A stretch of DNA of 64,000 nucleotides from positions 1-64,000 of the forward strand of contig CAMDFK010000007.1 of NCBI GenBank assembly GCA_945897465.1, in the 5' to 3' direction. The DNA is from Limnohabitans sp. Rim8. GTDB taxonomy: Bacteria; Pseudomonadota; Gammaproteobacteria; Burkholderiales; Burkholderiaceae_C. This document shows, one piece after another, positions 24,195-33,724 of this stretch. The position numbers and the translations under genes were made by a program. The notes under the pieces were generated by a model. That model saw only the letters and a program-made list of their open reading frames with translations, made no database searches and was not told where the DNA came from. Numbering within the stretch: position 1 is the first letter of the stretch; each line of letters starts with the position of its first letter.

Positions 24195-24231
24195 GCATTT
24201 GCGAAGTTTTCAAAATTTGAAGGAGAAAATC

Positions 24232-24915
24232 ATGTACGAACTTGGCGTTGTTTACCGCAACATCACCCGCGCGGACCGCGCAGCCGCTGACGACCTGGGC
24301 GCATTGGGCTCGGCCACGGTGCACGAAGCCATGGGCCGTGTCGGCCTGATGAAGCCTTACATGCGCCCCATCTACCCCGGTGCTCAGGTATCGGGCACAG
24401 CCGTCACCGTGCTGCTGCACCCTGGCGACAACTGGATGATGCATGTGGTGGCCGAGCAGATTCAGCCGGATGACATCGTGGTTGCGGCCATCACGGCCGA
24501 CTGCACCGACGGTTATTTTGGTGACTTGCTGGCCACGTCCTTTCAAGCCCGTGGCGCACGCGCTTTGATCATTGACGCCGGAGTGCGCGATGTGAAAGAG
24601 CTGCAGAAGATGAACTTCCCGGTGTGGAGCAAAGCCATCAGCAGCAAGGGCTGCATCAAGGCCACCATCGGCTCGGTCAACATCCCCGTGGTGTGCGCGG
24701 GCATGATCGTCCACCCCGGGGATGTGATCGTGGCCGACGACGACGGCGTGGTGTGTGTGCCCCAGGCACTGGCCGGCAAAACGCTGGCTGCTGCGCAAGC
24801 GCGTGAAGCCAACGAAGGCGAAAAACGCGCCAAGCTCGCGTCGGGCGTGCTGGGTTTAGACATGTACAAGATGCGTGAGCCACTGGCGGCAGCGGGTCTG
24901 AAGTACATCGATTGA
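24232..24915 (+). CDS. ligK: 4-carboxy-4-hydroxy-2-oxoadipate aldolase/oxaloacetate decarboxylase
   Basis: A 227-residue class II aldolase of the RraA-like fold (LigK/ProA, EC 4.1.3.17), which splits the hydroxy-oxoadipate into pyruvate and oxaloacetate. The motifs [28 protein letters not shown] and [12 protein letters not shown] (with the Arg and Asp of the metal/substrate site) are visible. The ATG at 24232 has AGGAGA nine bases upstream. LigI begins 10 bp downstream. The gene order J-K-I is typical of comamonads. Confidence 0.93.
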   Translation: MYELGVVYRNITRADRAAADDLGALGSATVHEAMGRVGLMKPYMRPIYPGAQVSGTAVTVLLHPGDNWMMHVVAEQIQPDDIVVAAITADCTDGYFGDLLATSFQARGARALIIDAGVRDVKELQKMNFPVWSKAISSKGCIKATIGSVNIPVVCAGMIVHPGDVIVADDDGVVCVPQALAGKTLAAAQAREANEGEKRAKLASGVLGLDMYKMREPLAAAGLKYID

Positions 24916-24925
24916 GGTCAAGACC

Positions 24926-25867
24926 ATGAGCAAACCCACAACCGGTGACTTCACCAAAACTGCTGGCTGGATGGACTGGTACACCGGACCTTCCGAGCCC
25001 ACATTCAAGTTGCCCGCTGGCGCAGTCGATGCGCATTGCCATGTGTTTGGCCCGGGCGCCGAGTTTCCGTATGCGCCCGAGCGCAAATACACACCCTGTG
25101 ATGCCAGCAAGCACCAGTTGTTCGCGCTGCGTGACCACCTGGGCTTTGCCCGCAATGTGATTGTGCAGGCCACTTGCCACGGCGCCGACAACCGCGCCCT
25201 GGTGGATGCGTTGGTCCATTCAAACGGAATGGCGCGCGGTGTGGCCACCGTCAAACGCAGTGTGACCGACGAAGAAATTCAGGCCATGCACGACGCGGGT
25301 GTGCGCGGCGTGCGTTTCAACTTTGTCAAGCGGCTGGTGGACTTCACGCCCAAGGACGAACTGATGGAGATTGCGGGCCGCATCCAGAAGTGGGGATGGC
25401 ATGTGGTCATCTATTTCGAGGCAGTGGACTTGCCTGAGCTGTGGGACTTTTTCACCGCGCTGCCCACCACGGTGGTGGTGGACCACATGGGCCGCCCCGA
25501 TGTGTCGCTGCCCGTGGACGGCCCGCAGTTTGCGCTGTTCCAGAAGTTCATGCGCGAGCACAACAATGTGTGGAGCAAAGTGTCTTGCCCCGAGCGCTTG
25601 TCGGTGACTGGCCCTAAGGCTTTGAACGGCGAAAAAGATTTGGAATTGGGCGCGTACCAAGACGTGATCCCGTTTGCCAAGCGCATCGTGGAAGAGTTTC
25701 CCGACCGCGTGCTCTGGGGCACCGACTGGCCGCACCCCAATCTGAAAGACCACATGCCCGACGATGGTTTGCTGGTGGACTTCATCCCACACATCGCGCC
25801 GACTGCAGAGCTGCAGCGCCAGTTGTTGGTGGACAACCCGATGCGGCTGTATTGGCCAGAGGCATGA
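24926..25867 (+). CDS. ligI: 2-pyrone-4,6-dicarboxylate lactonase
   Basis: A 313-residue amidohydrolase-superfamily lactonase (EC 3.1.1.57) that opens 2-pyrone-4,6-dicarboxylate to 4-oxalomesaconate. The DAHCHVFGPG metal motif, GARGVRFNFV-like segment (here GVRGVRFNFVKRLVD), VVVDHMGRPD and LWGTDWPHPN are close to the characterised enzyme. It does not need a divalent metal in known members. It lies 10 bp after ligK and is followed by a repeat-filled gap before ligA. Confidence 0.93.
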   Translation: MSKPTTGDFTKTAGWMDWYTGPSEPTFKLPAGAVDAHCHVFGPGAEFPYAPERKYTPCDASKHQLFALRDHLGFARNVIVQATCHGADNRALVDALVHSNGMARGVATVKRSVTDEEIQAMHDAGVRGVRFNFVKRLVDFTPKDELMEIAGRIQKWGWHVVIYFEAVDLPELWDFFTALPTTVVVDHMGRPDVSLPVDGPQFALFQKFMREHNNVWSKVSCPERLSVTGPKALNGEKDLELGAYQDVIPFAKRIVEEFPDRVLWGTDWPHPNLKDHMPDDGLLVDFIPHIAPTAELQRQLLVDNPMRLYWPEA

Positions 25868-25907
25868 CCATGGGCTTATGGCGTGCATCCCACGGGCCGA
25901 GGCACGC

Positions 25908-26053
25908 CATGGATTGCCGCGCTGCGCTCGCAATGACATGTCATTCGTATGGCCGCGCTGCGCTCGCAATGGCATGGAATTCGTATAGTTGCGCAGCGCT
26001 TGCAATGACAATGAATTCGTCATCGCGAGGAGCGCAGCGACGTGGCGATCCAG
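25908..26053. repeat. Dispersed inverted-repeat element, locus 4
   Basis: Three degenerate tandem reverse units of about 36 bp (beginning at about 25913, 25951 and 25987; cores GCCGCGCTGCGCTCGCAATG and TTGCGCAGCGCTTGCAATGA) are followed by one plus unit (CATCGCGAGGAGCGCAGCGA at 26021-26040, continuing CGTGGCGATCCA). It fills the ligI-ligA gap and ends 31 bp before the ligA start. Confidence 0.85.
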
Positions 26054-26084
26054 CATTCTTGAACCACTGAACATGAGGACAGAT

Positions 26085-26522
26085 ATGGCGTTAGAAAAAC
26101 CCTATACCGACGTGCCTGGCACCATCATCTTTGACGCGGAGCAGTCACGCAAAGGCTATTGGCTCAACCAGTTTTGCATGTCGCTCATGAAGGCCGAGAA
26201 CCGTGAGAGGTTCAAGGCCGATGAGCGTGCGTATCTGGACGAGTGGCAAATGACCGAAGAGCAAAAGCAGGCTGTTCTAGCGCGAGACTTGAACTGGTGC
26301 ATGCGCACAGGCGGCAACATTTATTTCCTCGCCAAAATTGGTGCAACCGATGGCAAGAGCTTCCAGCAGATGGCAGGCTCTATGACCGGCATGACCGAAG
26401 AGGAATACCGCAACATGATGATCGCGGGCGGCCGCAGCATCGAGGGCAACCGCTACATCGGCGAAAACGGCACAGCCCAAGCACACAACCAGCCCCAAGG
26501 CTCGGCTGGCAAAAAACCTTAA
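26085..26522 (+). CDS. ligA: Protocatechuate 4,5-dioxygenase alpha subunit
   Basis: A 145-residue LigA-type subunit, the small partner of the extradiol dioxygenase that opens protocatechuate between C4 and C5. The sequence ALEKPYTDVPGTIIFD, then GYWLNQFCMSLMKAENRERF and DLNWCMRTGGNIYFLAKIG are typical of the family. The ATG at 26085 has GAGGA about ten bases upstream; longer frames run back into the repeats. The subunit caps the active site of LigB, whose gene starts 50 bp downstream. Confidence 0.93.
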   Translation: MALEKPYTDVPGTIIFDAEQSRKGYWLNQFCMSLMKAENRERFKADERAYLDEWQMTEEQKQAVLARDLNWCMRTGGNIYFLAKIGATDGKSFQQMAGSMTGMTEEEYRNMMIAGGRSIEGNRYIGENGTAQAHNQPQGSAGKKP

Positions 26523-26557
26523 TTGGGGTCTACCTTTAGTCGGATCATCCCCATTAA

Positions 26558-27451
<894 letters not shown>

Positions 27452-27459
27452 AAAAGCAG

Positions 27460-27575
27460 GTCATTACGAGCCAAGCGGGGCAATTCAGGCGATGGATCGC
27501 CACGTCGCTTCGCTCCTCGCGATGACGTTTATGGATGCGCTCCTCGTGATGACGTTTTATGCGCTCATTGCATGA
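27460..27575. repeat. Dispersed inverted-repeat element, locus 5
   Basis: A plus unit (TCATTACGAGCCAAGCGGGG at 27461-27480) faces a reverse unit (GATCGCCACGTCGCTTCGCT at 27493-27512, continuing CCTCGCGATGAC), followed by a broken copy of the same reverse end (GCGCTCCTCGTGATGACG at 27537-27554). It fills the ligB-ligC gap. Confidence 0.85.
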
Positions 27576-27620
27576 GCGCCTTGCCCGATCTCCCTGTGAA
27601 CTTTCATTTAAGGAAAAACC

Positions 27621-28574
27621 ATGAGCAAAACCATCAAAGTTGCCCTCGCTGGCGCAGGTGCCTTTGGCATCAAACACCTGGACGGCATCCAAAACATCGA
27701 CGGCGTGGAAGTCGTGTCCCTGATCGGCCGCGAGTTCGCCAAAACCAAAGAGGTGGCGGATAAATACGGCATTGGCCATGTCACCACCGATTTGAACGAG
27801 TCGCTGGCCCTCAAAGAAGTGGGCGCCGTCATCTTGTGCACGCCCACACAAATGCACGCCAGCCAGACCTTGGCGTGCCTGAAGGCGGGCAAGCATGTGC
27901 AGGTCGAGATTCCGCTGTGCGACGTGTACAAAGAGGGTCAAGAAGTGCAGCGGGTACAAATAGAAACCGGGCTGGTGGCCATGGTGGGCCACACCCGCCG
28001 GTTCAACCCCAGCCACCAGTGGGTCAATCATAAGATCAAGGCGGGTGAGTTCAATATCCAGCAGATGGACGTGCAAACCTATTTTTTCCGCCGCACCAAC
28101 ATGAATGCGTTGGGCCAGGCCCGCAGCTGGACCGACCACCTGCTGTGGCATCATGCCGCGCACACGGTGGACTTGTTTGCCTACCAGTGCGGCAGCCCCA
28201 TCGTCAAAGCCAATGCGGTGCAAGGCCCGATCCACCCCACATTGGGCATCGCCATGGACATGAGCATCCAGCTCCAAGCCGCCAACGGTGCGATCTGCAC
28301 CCTGAGCTTGAGCTTCAACAACGACGGCCCACTGGGCACTTACTTCCGCTACATCGGCGACACCGGCACCTACTTGGCGCGTTACGACGACCTGTTTACC
28401 GGCAAGGAAGAAAAGATCGATGTGTCGCAAGTGGCGGTGTCGATGAACGGCATCGAATTGCAAGATCGAGAGTTTTTTGCCGCGATCCGCGAAGGCCGAG
28501 AGCCCAATTCGAGCATCGCGCAAGTGCTGCCGTGCTACCAGGTCCTGCACGACCTGGAGCAGCAATTGGCCTGA
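27621..28574 (+). CDS. ligC: 4-carboxy-2-hydroxymuconate-6-semialdehyde dehydrogenase
   Basis: A 317-residue Gfo/Idh/MocA-fold NADP-dependent dehydrogenase (LigC). It oxidises the ring-cleavage product, as its hemiacetal, to 2-pyrone-4,6-dicarboxylate. The Rossmann motif is VALAGAGAFGIKHLDG, followed by the usual CTPTQMHASQT and GKHVQVEIPLC. AGGAAAA lies just upstream of the ATG. Its stop is 2 bp from the transporter start, so the two are coupled. Confidence 0.93.
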   Translation: MSKTIKVALAGAGAFGIKHLDGIQNIDGVEVVSLIGREFAKTKEVADKYGIGHVTTDLNESLALKEVGAVILCTPTQMHASQTLACLKAGKHVQVEIPLCDVYKEGQEVQRVQIETGLVAMVGHTRRFNPSHQWVNHKIKAGEFNIQQMDVQTYFFRRTNMNALGQARSWTDHLLWHHAAHTVDLFAYQCGSPIVKANAVQGPIHPTLGIAMDMSIQLQAANGAICTLSLSFNNDGPLGTYFRYIGDTGTYLARYDDLFTGKEEKIDVSQVAVSMNGIELQDREFFAAIREGREPNSSIAQVLPCYQVLHDLEQQLA

Positions 28575-28576
28575 GC

Positions 28577-29779
28577 ATGAGCGCTTTGACGCCTGCAGAC
28601 GAGCGGCAACACCTGCAGCCGTTGGGCCTGGCTGGTTTTGCCAGCATGGCCTCGATGCGCATCTGCGATCCGATGCTCGTGGTGCTGGGCCAGGAGTTTC
28701 AGGTCTCCACGGGAGACGCCTCTGCGGTGGTTTCGGTGTTTGCCGTGGTCTATGGCGTTTTGCAATTGTTTTATGGCCCACTGGGTGAGCGCTTTGGCAA
28801 GCTGCGGGTGGTGTCTTTGGCGGTGCTGGCCTGTGCGCTGTTCAGCGCCATCACCGCGCTGTCCACGAATCTGCCCATGCTGGTCATCATGCGCGGCTTC
28901 ATGGGCGCAGCGGCGGCGGGCATCATCCCGTTGTCGATGGCTTGGGTGGGCGACCGAGTGCCCTACGAGCGCCGTCAGGAAACCTTGGCCAAGCTCATGA
29001 GTGCGACCGTGCTGGGCATGATGAGTGGGCTGTGGTTTGGTGGTTTTGCAGCCGACACGGTGGGCTGGCGTGGTGCGTTTGTTGTTCTGGCGGTCATGTT
29101 TGGTGTGGCCGCTGTCCTGCTGCTGCGCCGTTTGCGCCAGCAAGCAAAACGAGAGGCCCAGTTGCCGACGCAGTCGGCGCCTGTGGCCACGACGGGTTTG
29201 TGGGCGGCGTTTCGCTTGACTGGGCAGCTCTTGGGCACACCCCGCGTGCGCTGGGTACTGGGCGTCACGGCCGCAGAAGGGGCCTTGGTGTTCGGGGCCA
29301 TGGCCTTCATGCCCACGCATTTGCACCAGCAGTTTGGTTTGAGCGTGGTGGCTGCCGGCTCGGTCATGATGCTCTATGGCGTTGGGGGTTTGCTCTACAG
29401 CCAGATGGCACGCCGCTGGCTGGCTTGGTTGGGCGAGCGCGGGCTGGTGCGTACAGGGGCCGCTTTGGTCGCGGTGGGTTTGCTGCTGCTGGCGTGTGGC
29501 AGTGGTGTGTGGCTGGGTATGTTGACTTGCCTCATGACCGGCCTGGGCTTTTACATGCTGCACAACACTTTGCAGGTGCAAGCCACGCAGATGGCGCCGG
29601 CCGCTCGTGGAACAGCCATGACATTGTTTGCCAGTTCACTGTTTTTTGGCCAGTCTACGGGGGTGCTGATCATGGCGCAAAGTGTGGACATGGGCTGGCT
29701 GGCCTATGCCTTCACAGTGGTGGCAGTGGGCGTGACAGGGCTCGGGGTGCTGGTTTACCGCTTGGTGGGGCGGCACTGA
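28577..29779 (+). CDS. MFS transporter at the end of the lig operon
   Basis: A 400-residue twelve-helix MFS carrier starting 2 bp after ligC. The signature GPLGERFGKLRVV follows helix 2, and GVGGLLYSQMARRWL lies in the second half. It resembles the DHA1/arabinose-efflux branch rather than the PcaK aromatic-acid symporters. By position it probably moves protocatechuate or a related acid, either in or out. Its stop codon lies inside a TGAGCC-TTTTT-GGCTCA palindrome shared with the convergent MFS gene. Confidence 0.87.
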   Translation: MSALTPADERQHLQPLGLAGFASMASMRICDPMLVVLGQEFQVSTGDASAVVSVFAVVYGVLQLFYGPLGERFGKLRVVSLAVLACALFSAITALSTNLPMLVIMRGFMGAAAAGIIPLSMAWVGDRVPYERRQETLAKLMSATVLGMMSGLWFGGFAADTVGWRGAFVVLAVMFGVAAVLLLRRLRQQAKREAQLPTQSAPVATTGLWAAFRLTGQLLGTPRVRWVLGVTAAEGALVFGAMAFMPTHLHQQFGLSVVAAGSVMMLYGVGGLLYSQMARRWLAWLGERGLVRTGAALVAVGLLLLACGSGVWLGMLTCLMTGLGFYMLHNTLQVQATQMAPAARGTAMTLFASSLFFGQSTGVLIMAQSVDMGWLAYAFTVVAVGVTGLGVLVYRLVGRH

Positions 29780-29793
29780 GCCTTTTTGGCTCA
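29777..29793. other. Palindrome containing both convergent stop codons
   Basis: TGAGCC (29777-29782), TTTTT, GGCTCA (29788-29793). The first TGA ends the plus-strand MFS gene and the TCA is the TGA stop of the minus-strand MFS gene. The short hairpin might help end both transcripts, but the stem is only six pairs. Confidence 0.5.
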
Positions 29794-31008
29794 GACCTCT
29801 TTGAGCAAAGGGCGCAAGGCCCACAGGCCGAGCAAGGGGCCGGGGGCCAGTAACCACAGGGCCATGCTGCCCCACTGCTGCACGGCCCAGCCCAGCAGCA
29901 AGATACTGAGCACGGTGATGAAAAAGCCCACGCCGTTTTGCAGCACCAGGGCGCTGCCCAGCCACTGCGGCGGCGCGTGTTGTGACGACATGGCCGAAAA
30001 CTGCGGCGAATCGGCCACCACACAAATGCCCCAAAACAGCAAGGCCCCCAATTGCACGAGTGGCCAAGCATTGGGAATCAAAGGGTAGCCCAGACACATC
30101 AGGCCCGATGCGGCCAAGGCCGTGGCCGCGACCCGCGCACTGCCCACGCGGCGGCTCCAGATGCCACCCAGCACGCAGCCCAAAAAACCGATGCCGATGG
30201 CCGCAAAACTGATGAGCGCCACCGAGGGTGCCCAGCCGTAGCCTGCGGTTACCAGTGCGCGGTGGATGGGCAGGCTCAGCCAAGGCAACACGCTCCAGAA
30301 CGCATACAGCTCCCACATGTGGCCAAAGTAGCCCAGTGCCGACGCGCGAAAGCCGCGCACCGCCATCACCTCGCGCAAAGCCTGGGTGTTCAGGCGAACG
30401 GGTGGGAGCGTGGTGGTTGTCGCGGGCGAAGCGGCCTGTTTGGGCGGCTGGCCCATCCATGCCACCAGCGCCGCACCCACCAAGGCCAGTGCCGACGAGC
30501 CCAGCAGCACCTCGGGCCAGGGCCAGCTTTGGCCAAGAGCCCGCAAACAGTGCGGCATGGCCGTGCCCAAGGTCAGCATGCCCACCAACCAACCCAGTGC
30601 GGCGGCCGGTTGGCTGCCTACCCGCTGCACCAGCATCTTCATGCCCAATGGGTAGATGCCCGCTAGGCACATGCCCACCACAAAACGCAGGCTCCAAAAC
30701 ACGCCGTAATCGGTCACGCCCCAGGTGACGGCGGCGTTCGCCAGCGCCCCGATCGCGCTGCACACCACAAAAATGCGCGTGGGCTGAAAACGGTCGGCTG
30801 CGCCACTGAATGCAAACGCCATGGTGCCCGCTATAAAACCCATTTGGGTGGCGGCCAGCAGCCAGCCAAAAGAAGTCGCACTCAGTTGCCAGGCCTGCAT
30901 CAGGCTTTCAGCGACCCCGCTGGGGCTGAACCACAGCGAGGTGCTCAGGCACTGGGCCAGAACAATGGCCGCCACGGCCAGGGAGGGTTTGCACCCGGCG
31001 GAAGGCAT
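29791..31008 (-). CDS. MFS transporter, YnfM-like
   Basis: A carrier of about 405 residues from the ATG at 31008; a GTG at 31056 would add 16 residues and neither has a good ribosome site. Twelve hydrophobic segments are visible. The first half contains FAFSGAADRFQPTRIFV, a variant of the MFS motif, and the second contains GCVLGGIWSRRVGSARV. It looks like the CynX/YnfM drug/cyanate branch. Convergent with the lig operon transporter and divergent from aroE. The substrate is unknown. Confidence 0.85.
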   Translation of the reverse strand: MPSAGCKPSLAVAAIVLAQCLSTSLWFSPSGVAESLMQAWQLSATSFGWLLAATQMGFIAGTMAFAFSGAADRFQPTRIFVVCSAIGALANAAVTWGVTDYGVFWSLRFVVGMCLAGIYPLGMKMLVQRVGSQPAAALGWLVGMLTLGTAMPHCLRALGQSWPWPEVLLGSSALALVGAALVAWMGQPPKQAASPATTTTLPPVRLNTQALREVMAVRGFRASALGYFGHMWELYAFWSVLPWLSLPIHRALVTAGYGWAPSVALISFAAIGIGFLGCVLGGIWSRRVGSARVAATALAASGLMCLGYPLIPNAWPLVQLGALLFWGICVVADSPQFSAMSSQHAPPQWLGSALVLQNGVGFFITVLSILLLGWAVQQWGSMALWLLAPGPLLGLWALRPLLKEV

Positions 31009-31125
31009 GTTAGGCGGTTGGGTGTTCACTTCAAAAGTATACCGACGATCTTTCACAAGGCGCTTCGTGAGACCTTACTGGGGTGACGATAAGATCCCCT
31101 GTCAAGATTCTTGAAAATCCTCCAC

Positions 31126-31959
31126 ATGACCGACCGTTACGCCGTCATCGGCAACCCCATTGAACAAAGCAAATCGCCCCTGATCCACAGCGCTTTTGCG
31201 CAGGTCACGGGGCAAGACGTCGAATACGGCAAGTTGCTTGGCCCCGTGGGCGAGTTCGTGGCCACGGTGGACGCGTTTCGAGCCAGTGGCGGGCGCGGGA
31301 TGAACGTGACCGCACCTTTCAAGATGGACGCCTTTGCTTACGCCACCGATTTGGCCCCCAGCGCCCAGATGGCGGGTGCGGTGAACGCGATGAAGTTTGA
31401 GGGCGACAAGGTATATGCCGAAAACTTTGACGGTGTGGGCATGGTGCGCGACTTGGTGCACAACCTGGCCTGCCCGCTGAAGGGGCGGCGTGTGTTGATT
31501 TTGGGCGCAGGTGGTGCCACGCGAGGCGCCTTGCTGCCCTTGTTGGCCGAGCAGCCTGCCGAGCTGGTGATCGTCAACCGCACGGTGGCCAAGGCGCAAG
31601 AGTTGGCGGCTTTGGCGCAGAAGCATCAAACTGGCCAAGTGCCTGTGCAGGGGCTGGGTTATGTCGACTTGCAAGGGCAAACTTTTGATGTGGTGCTCAA
31701 TGCCAGCTCGTCCAGCCTCACGGCCGAGTTGCCACCCTTGCCCGCCAGTGTGTTTGCACCTGGCTGTCTGGCCTACGACCTGACTTACGGCAAAGGCCTC
31801 ACGCCGTTTTTGCAATTGGCGCAACAAGCGGGCGTGACCCGGGTGGCCGATGGTGTGGGCATGCTGGCCGAGCAAGCGGCCGAGGCCTTTGCCTGGTGGC
31901 GTGGGGTACGGCCTGACACCGCCGCGATAATTGCTCAGCTGACGGTGCCGCTGGTGTAA
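31126..31959 (+). CDS. aroE: Shikimate dehydrogenase
   Basis: A 277-residue NADP-dependent shikimate dehydrogenase. The N-terminal YAVIGNPIEQSKSPLIHS and GMNVTAPFK carry the shikimate-binding Ser and catalytic Lys; ENFDGVG holds the catalytic Asp (many homologues have NTDG at this place); GAGGATRGAL is the nucleotide loop and NRTVAKAQELA follows. The ATG at 31126 is preferred over a TTG at 31111. It might be the biosynthetic enzyme, or a paralogue used for quinate/shikimate breakdown towards protocatechuate; the lig operon nearby allows the second reading. Confidence 0.9.
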   Translation: MTDRYAVIGNPIEQSKSPLIHSAFAQVTGQDVEYGKLLGPVGEFVATVDAFRASGGRGMNVTAPFKMDAFAYATDLAPSAQMAGAVNAMKFEGDKVYAENFDGVGMVRDLVHNLACPLKGRRVLILGAGGATRGALLPLLAEQPAELVIVNRTVAKAQELAALAQKHQTGQVPVQGLGYVDLQGQTFDVVLNASSSSLTAELPPLPASVFAPGCLAYDLTYGKGLTPFLQLAQQAGVTRVADGVGMLAEQAAEAFAWWRGVRPDTAAIIAQLTVPLV

Positions 31960-31966
31960 GGGCGGG

Positions 31967-32839
31967 TCAGCGTTTGGCCAGCAGCGCGATCAACTCGGGC
32001 ACCAGGGCGTTGGGGTCACCCTCGCGGCAAGCCGTCTCCAGGGTGTTTTTGACCGCTTGGGCCACGGTGTGGTCGGCGTGGGTGTCGATGGCCATCTGGT
32101 TGTAGTAGCTCAGGTCCTTGAGTGCGTTGCTCAGCGAAAAACGCAGACCCGAGGTGTCGCCAGAGAGCAGCGTGGGCTTGAGACGATCGAGCGCTGCACC
32201 CCAGCCACCGCCTTTGCTGAGCACCTCGACAAAGGTGTTGGCGTCGACGCCTGCACGCTGGGCGCAAGCTGCGGCTTCGGCCAGCAGGGTGACGGTGCCC
32301 AGCGAGACGTAGTTGTGCAGAAGCTTCATGCGGTGGCCCGAGCCAATCGGCCCGGTGTGCACGATGTTTTCTGCAAAGCAGGCCAAGATCGGGCGGCAGC
32401 GCTCAAACAGTGCTGCATCACCGCCCACCAGCAAGTTCAAACGGCCTTCGGCGGCCTCTTTGGGCGTGCGGGTCATGGGCGAATCAAGAAACAGTCCACC
32501 TTGGGCCATGACCATGGCGGCGACTTTTTCGGTGGAGGCGGGCACAGCGGTGGAGCAGTCGATCACGACGGTGCCGGGACGCAGACCCTTCAAGACACCA
32601 TCGTCACCCAGCAGCACGGCCTCCACTTGGGGTGTGCCCGTGACGCACAAAATGACCACGTCTGACTGCGCCGCCAAGGCTTGCGGCGTGTTGCAGGTGC
32701 ATGCACCTGCGGCCAGCAGGGCGTCCAAGGGTTGGTTGCCCGCGTGTTCGAGGACGGTCAGGCTGTGCCCATGCTTGAGCAGGTTGCTCGCGATGCCGTG
32801 GCCCATCATGCCAATGCCGATCATGCCGATGTGGGTCAT
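31967..32839 (-). CDS. 3-hydroxyisobutyrate dehydrogenase-family NAD(P) oxidoreductase
   Basis: A 290-residue beta-hydroxyacid dehydrogenase. GIGMMGHGIASNLLKHG is the Rossmann loop and GSGHRMKLLHNYVSLG carries the catalytic Lys; SPMTRTPKEAAEGRLNLLVG (in the part before it) is the substrate-binding region. AAAGGT lies close upstream of the ATG. The family includes tartronate semialdehyde reductase, 3-hydroxyisobutyrate dehydrogenase and 6-phosphogluconate-like enzymes. The location does not decide the substrate. Confidence 0.88.
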   Translation of the reverse strand: MTHIGMIGIGMMGHGIASNLLKHGHSLTVLEHAGNQPLDALLAAGACTCNTPQALAAQSDVVILCVTGTPQVEAVLLGDDGVLKGLRPGTVVIDCSTAVPASTEKVAAMVMAQGGLFLDSPMTRTPKEAAEGRLNLLVGGDAALFERCRPILACFAENIVHTGPIGSGHRMKLLHNYVSLGTVTLLAEAAACAQRAGVDANTFVEVLSKGGGWGAALDRLKPTLLSGDTSGLRFSLSNALKDLSYYNQMAIDTHADHTVAQAVKNTLETACREGDPNALVPELIALLAKR

Positions 32840-33250
32840 TTTTTTACCTTTGAAAGAAGCTTTATGAAGTGAATTTAGCCGGGAACTGGTTGCCAGGTCG
32901 TCACATATTGGTCAATCAGAATGATAGGGCTCGCGCATTCAACATTTTGATGGTCGTTGAAGCCTCATGTCCCACCACGTCCAAAAGACATCGTTGGCCC
33001 AAGATGTGGCAGCACAAATCAAAGCTGTCCAGGCCGTGTGGCTGGGGTAGTGGGCGCCGCGCAGGGTTTAGATGGCGCCCAGAACCAGGCCCAACACCAA
33101 GACGGCCACCTTGAACTTTTGTCCTTTGCGCCAATGGTGATCACTACTTTCATTCGGTCTTGACGCTCGCGGGGGTCAAAACCCGCATGCACAAGCCCGA
33201 GTTGGATGTGTTTTCGGCTTGCGCAAAACGCCCGGCCTGAGCCAAAGCGC
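32840..33250. other. Intergenic region, no gene supported
   Basis: This 411-bp gap between two minus-strand genes contains only open frames without a ribosome site or coherent protein character. A weak trace on the minus strand, from an ATG at 33153 to a TAA at 33068-33070, could be joined by a frameshift into a hydrophobic mini-protein ending VLGLVLGAI, but I do not call it. Confidence 0.5.
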
Positions 33251-33637
33251 TCAGGCTGACCACCAACGCCACAGGGCCGACAGCCACACCCCGCCACACA
33301 ACAGCAAGCTCAGCAGCACGGCCGCGCTGCCCGTATCTTTGGCCCGCTTGGACTGTTCATGCCACTCGGGCCCTACGCGGTCAATCGCCGCCTCGATGGC
33401 GGTGTTGAGCAACTCCACCACCAGCACGGCCACCACCACTCCCACCAGCAGCACCATTTCGGTCCAGCTTTGACCTAACCACCATGCGCCCGGCAAGATC
33501 AAAAACGCCAACACGGCCTCTTGTCTGAAAGCAGGTTCGCTCCATCCGGCGCGTAAGCCCTCAGCCGAGTAAAAAAACGCATGCCAAACCCGTTTGAGGC
33601 CTTGGCGTTTGGATGGTGCTGAAGAGGTATCGTTCAT
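33251..33637 (-). CDS. dgkA: Diacylglycerol kinase
   Basis: A 128-residue inner-membrane kinase that phosphorylates diacylglycerol to phosphatidate, recycling lipid left by membrane-derived oligosaccharide or lipid A modification. It has three hydrophobic segments. The family signature is VVELLNTAIEAAIDRVG, with the catalytic Glu residues; EPAFRQEAVL and RAKDTGSAAVL are also conserved. The length matches E. coli DgkA (122). Confidence 0.95.
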   Translation of the reverse strand: MNDTSSAPSKRQGLKRVWHAFFYSAEGLRAGWSEPAFRQEAVLAFLILPGAWWLGQSWTEMVLLVGVVVAVLVVELLNTAIEAAIDRVGPEWHEQSKRAKDTGSAAVLLSLLLCGGVWLSALWRWWSA

Positions 33638-33724
33638 GTGCTCTCTAGGAAAGGTTCTGAGGCTTGCAGCTTAGAGGCTTGATGTTAACGGGGCCTTATC
33701 TGCTTCATTTTTGAAGGCTAAGAT

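Noticed and set aside
24028-24231. In-frame N-terminal extension of LigK through the repeat block
   Set aside because: It translates the repeats, while a strong ribosome site and the family start coincide at 24232.
24026-26053. Repeats considered as a CRISPR array
   Set aside because: Units alternate in orientation, are degenerate and lack regular unique spacers; no cas genes are present.
33068-33153. Possible frameshifted small membrane protein (start MKVVITIGAK, end VLGLVLGAI) on the minus strand
   Set aside because: It needs a frameshift, is under 30 residues and has no ribosome site; chance seems more likely.
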